A stretch of 64,000 nt of DNA. Source: an uncultured Gemmatimonadota bacterium. GTDB lineage: Bacteria; Gemmatimonadota; Gemmatimonadetes; Gemmatimonadales; Gemmatimonadaceae. The notes beneath the pieces are model-generated. The model saw only the letters and a program-made list of their open reading frames with translations. It was not told the origin of the DNA and made no database searches. Positions 63,301 through 64,000 of the stretch are shown here, one piece after another. Position numbers and translations under genes: made by a program. Location: contig CAIRYG010000011.1 in NCBI GenBank assembly GCA_903882745.1, forward strand, positions 496,001 through 560,000, in the 5' to 3' direction. Within the stretch, counting starts at the first letter, position 1, and every line of letters begins with the position of its first letter.

Positions 63301-64000
63301 TCAATACCCGGTGGCGCGATCCACGACGTTGCGCATCGGCCGTCCTTCGCGATACTCCGCCCAGTTCTCGAGAAACAGAGCGCTCAGGCGATCCCAAAAC
63401 TTCCGCGTGCTCACCCCAGAAATGTGCGGCGTGATCACCACCTGCGGTAACGCCCAGAGGGGACTGTCGCGCTCGAGCGGCTCCTGCGCAAACACGTCGA
63501 GCACCGCGCCGCGCAAATGCCCCGACCGCAACGCCCCAATCAGCGCCGGCTCCTCCACCAACGCCCCGCGCGACACATTGCACACAATCGCCCCGCGCGG
63601 TAACAGCGCCAACCGCGCCGCCGTCAGCAGTTGACGCGTCTCCGGCGTCAACGGCGCCGCCAACACCACAATGTCGGCGTGCGGAAGTTCGGCGTCGATC
63701 TCCGAAATCGGAAAGAGACGAGAGAATCCGGCCGGCGCACCGGCCCCCAAGCGCCGCCGCGATCCCACCACCGTCGCACCGAGCGCGGCGAATCGCGACG
63801 CGACCTCCGCACCGATCCCGCCCGCCCCCACCACCAGCACCCGACACTCACACAACTCGCGCAACATCGTCTCGTCGGTCGCAAACGGCGCCGCATCCCA
63901 CACCCCGCGACGCTGCAACGCCCCCGCAACATCCAACCCGCGTAGCAGCTGCATCACCCCAGCTAACACATGCTCGGCGATCGTCGGCCCATAGATCAAC
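63301..64000 (-). CDS. D-2-hydroxyacid dehydrogenase, 5' end beyond the window
   Basis: About 232 C-terminal residues of a D-isomer-specific 2-hydroxyacid dehydrogenase; the open frame continues past base 64000. It has PTIAEHVL, VVGAGGIGAEVASRF (NAD-binding loop), APLTPETRQLL, NVSRGALVEEPAL and TPHISG with the catalytic His. The third residue after VVGSRRRLG suggests a basic cofactor pocket, perhaps NADP. It precedes the aldolase by 24 bp and may share its pathway. Confidence 0.92.
   Translation of the reverse strand, partial: LIYGPTIAEHVLAGVMQLLRGLDVAGALQRRGVWDAAPFATDETMLRELCECRVLVVGAGGIGAEVASRFAALGATVVGSRRRLGAGAPAGFSRLFPISEIDAELPHADIVVLAAPLTPETRQLLTAARLALLPRGAIVCNVSRGALVEEPALIGALRSGHLRGAVLDVFAQEPLERDSPLWALPQVVITPHISGVSTRKFWDRLSALFLENWAEYREGRPMRNVVDRATGY

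Noticed and set aside
1-64000. tRNA, rRNA, CRISPR arrays, insertion sequences, integrases
   Set aside because: None recognised on either strand; intergenic gaps are mostly too short to hold them.

Overview
The window is about 64 kb of gene-dense, high-GC chromosomal DNA with about 50 protein genes. I saw no tRNA, rRNA, CRISPR array, insertion sequence or prophage. The mix of genes suggests a Gram-negative, lipoprotein-rich bacterium, most like a member of Gemmatimonadota: a Tat-exported TldD with TldE, a sortilin/VPS10-type BNR protein, a DUF5117-type metzincin, a B12-dependent ribonucleotide reductase, outer-membrane barrel proteins, a Gly-tRNA synthetase of the single-chain type and a YpdA-type reductase. 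The taxonomic call is inference from gene content and base composition only.

Layout. (1) 1-10.9 kb: end of a Tat-exported Gfo/Idh/MocA oxidoreductase, a GT-C-like membrane protein, a TldE/TldD pair, a secreted BNR-repeat protein and a two-gene ABC exporter. (2) 11-17 kb: a membrane-fused spermidine-synthase-like protein, a small membrane protein and a secreted metzincin, separated by strong hairpins. (3) 17-22 kb: a VapBC toxin-antitoxin pair with an obvious operator, rsmD, the class II ribonucleotide reductase nrdJ and its 545-bp leader. (4) 21.6-27 kb: an envelope operon with an amidase lipoprotein, a peptidase-MA/beta-barrel protein and a gamma-carbonic anhydrase. (5) 27.1-32.4 kb: a phospho-signalling operon of a double-FHA protein, a Ser/Thr kinase, a PP2C phosphatase and an FHA-transmembrane-serine protease. 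(6) 32.4-37.8 kb: murQ-anmK-nagZ for peptidoglycan recycling, with a divergent gamma-glutamyltransferase lipoprotein. (7) 37.8-41.1 kb: a glycine-zipper lipoprotein, an ABC half-exporter and a small outer-membrane protein.

(8) 41.1-55.1 kb: a co-directional run of 14 minus-strand genes. It starts with a GAF/degenerate-kinase protein, a small unknown protein and a ubiquitin-fold protein. It continues through MoxR, DUF58, BatA-type, DUF4175-type, DUF4159 and DUF4350-like genes. It ends with a histone-deacetylase-family protein, PriA, an E/V-rich protein, a Fur repressor and CcdA. Most junctions overlap or are a few bases apart. (9) 55.1-64 kb: a metallophosphoesterase lipoprotein, then the operon purA-ypdA-glyQS-M3 peptidase-D-amino-acid transaminase, then a dihydrodipicolinate-synthase-family aldolase with a strong terminator, and a truncated 2-hydroxyacid dehydrogenase at the window edge.

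The most interesting loci are the MoxR operon with its ubiquitin-like protein and 99-residue neighbour, and the self-contained kinase/phosphatase/FHA operon ending in an FHA-gated protease. Both are built from known domains, but the combinations deserve a closer look.
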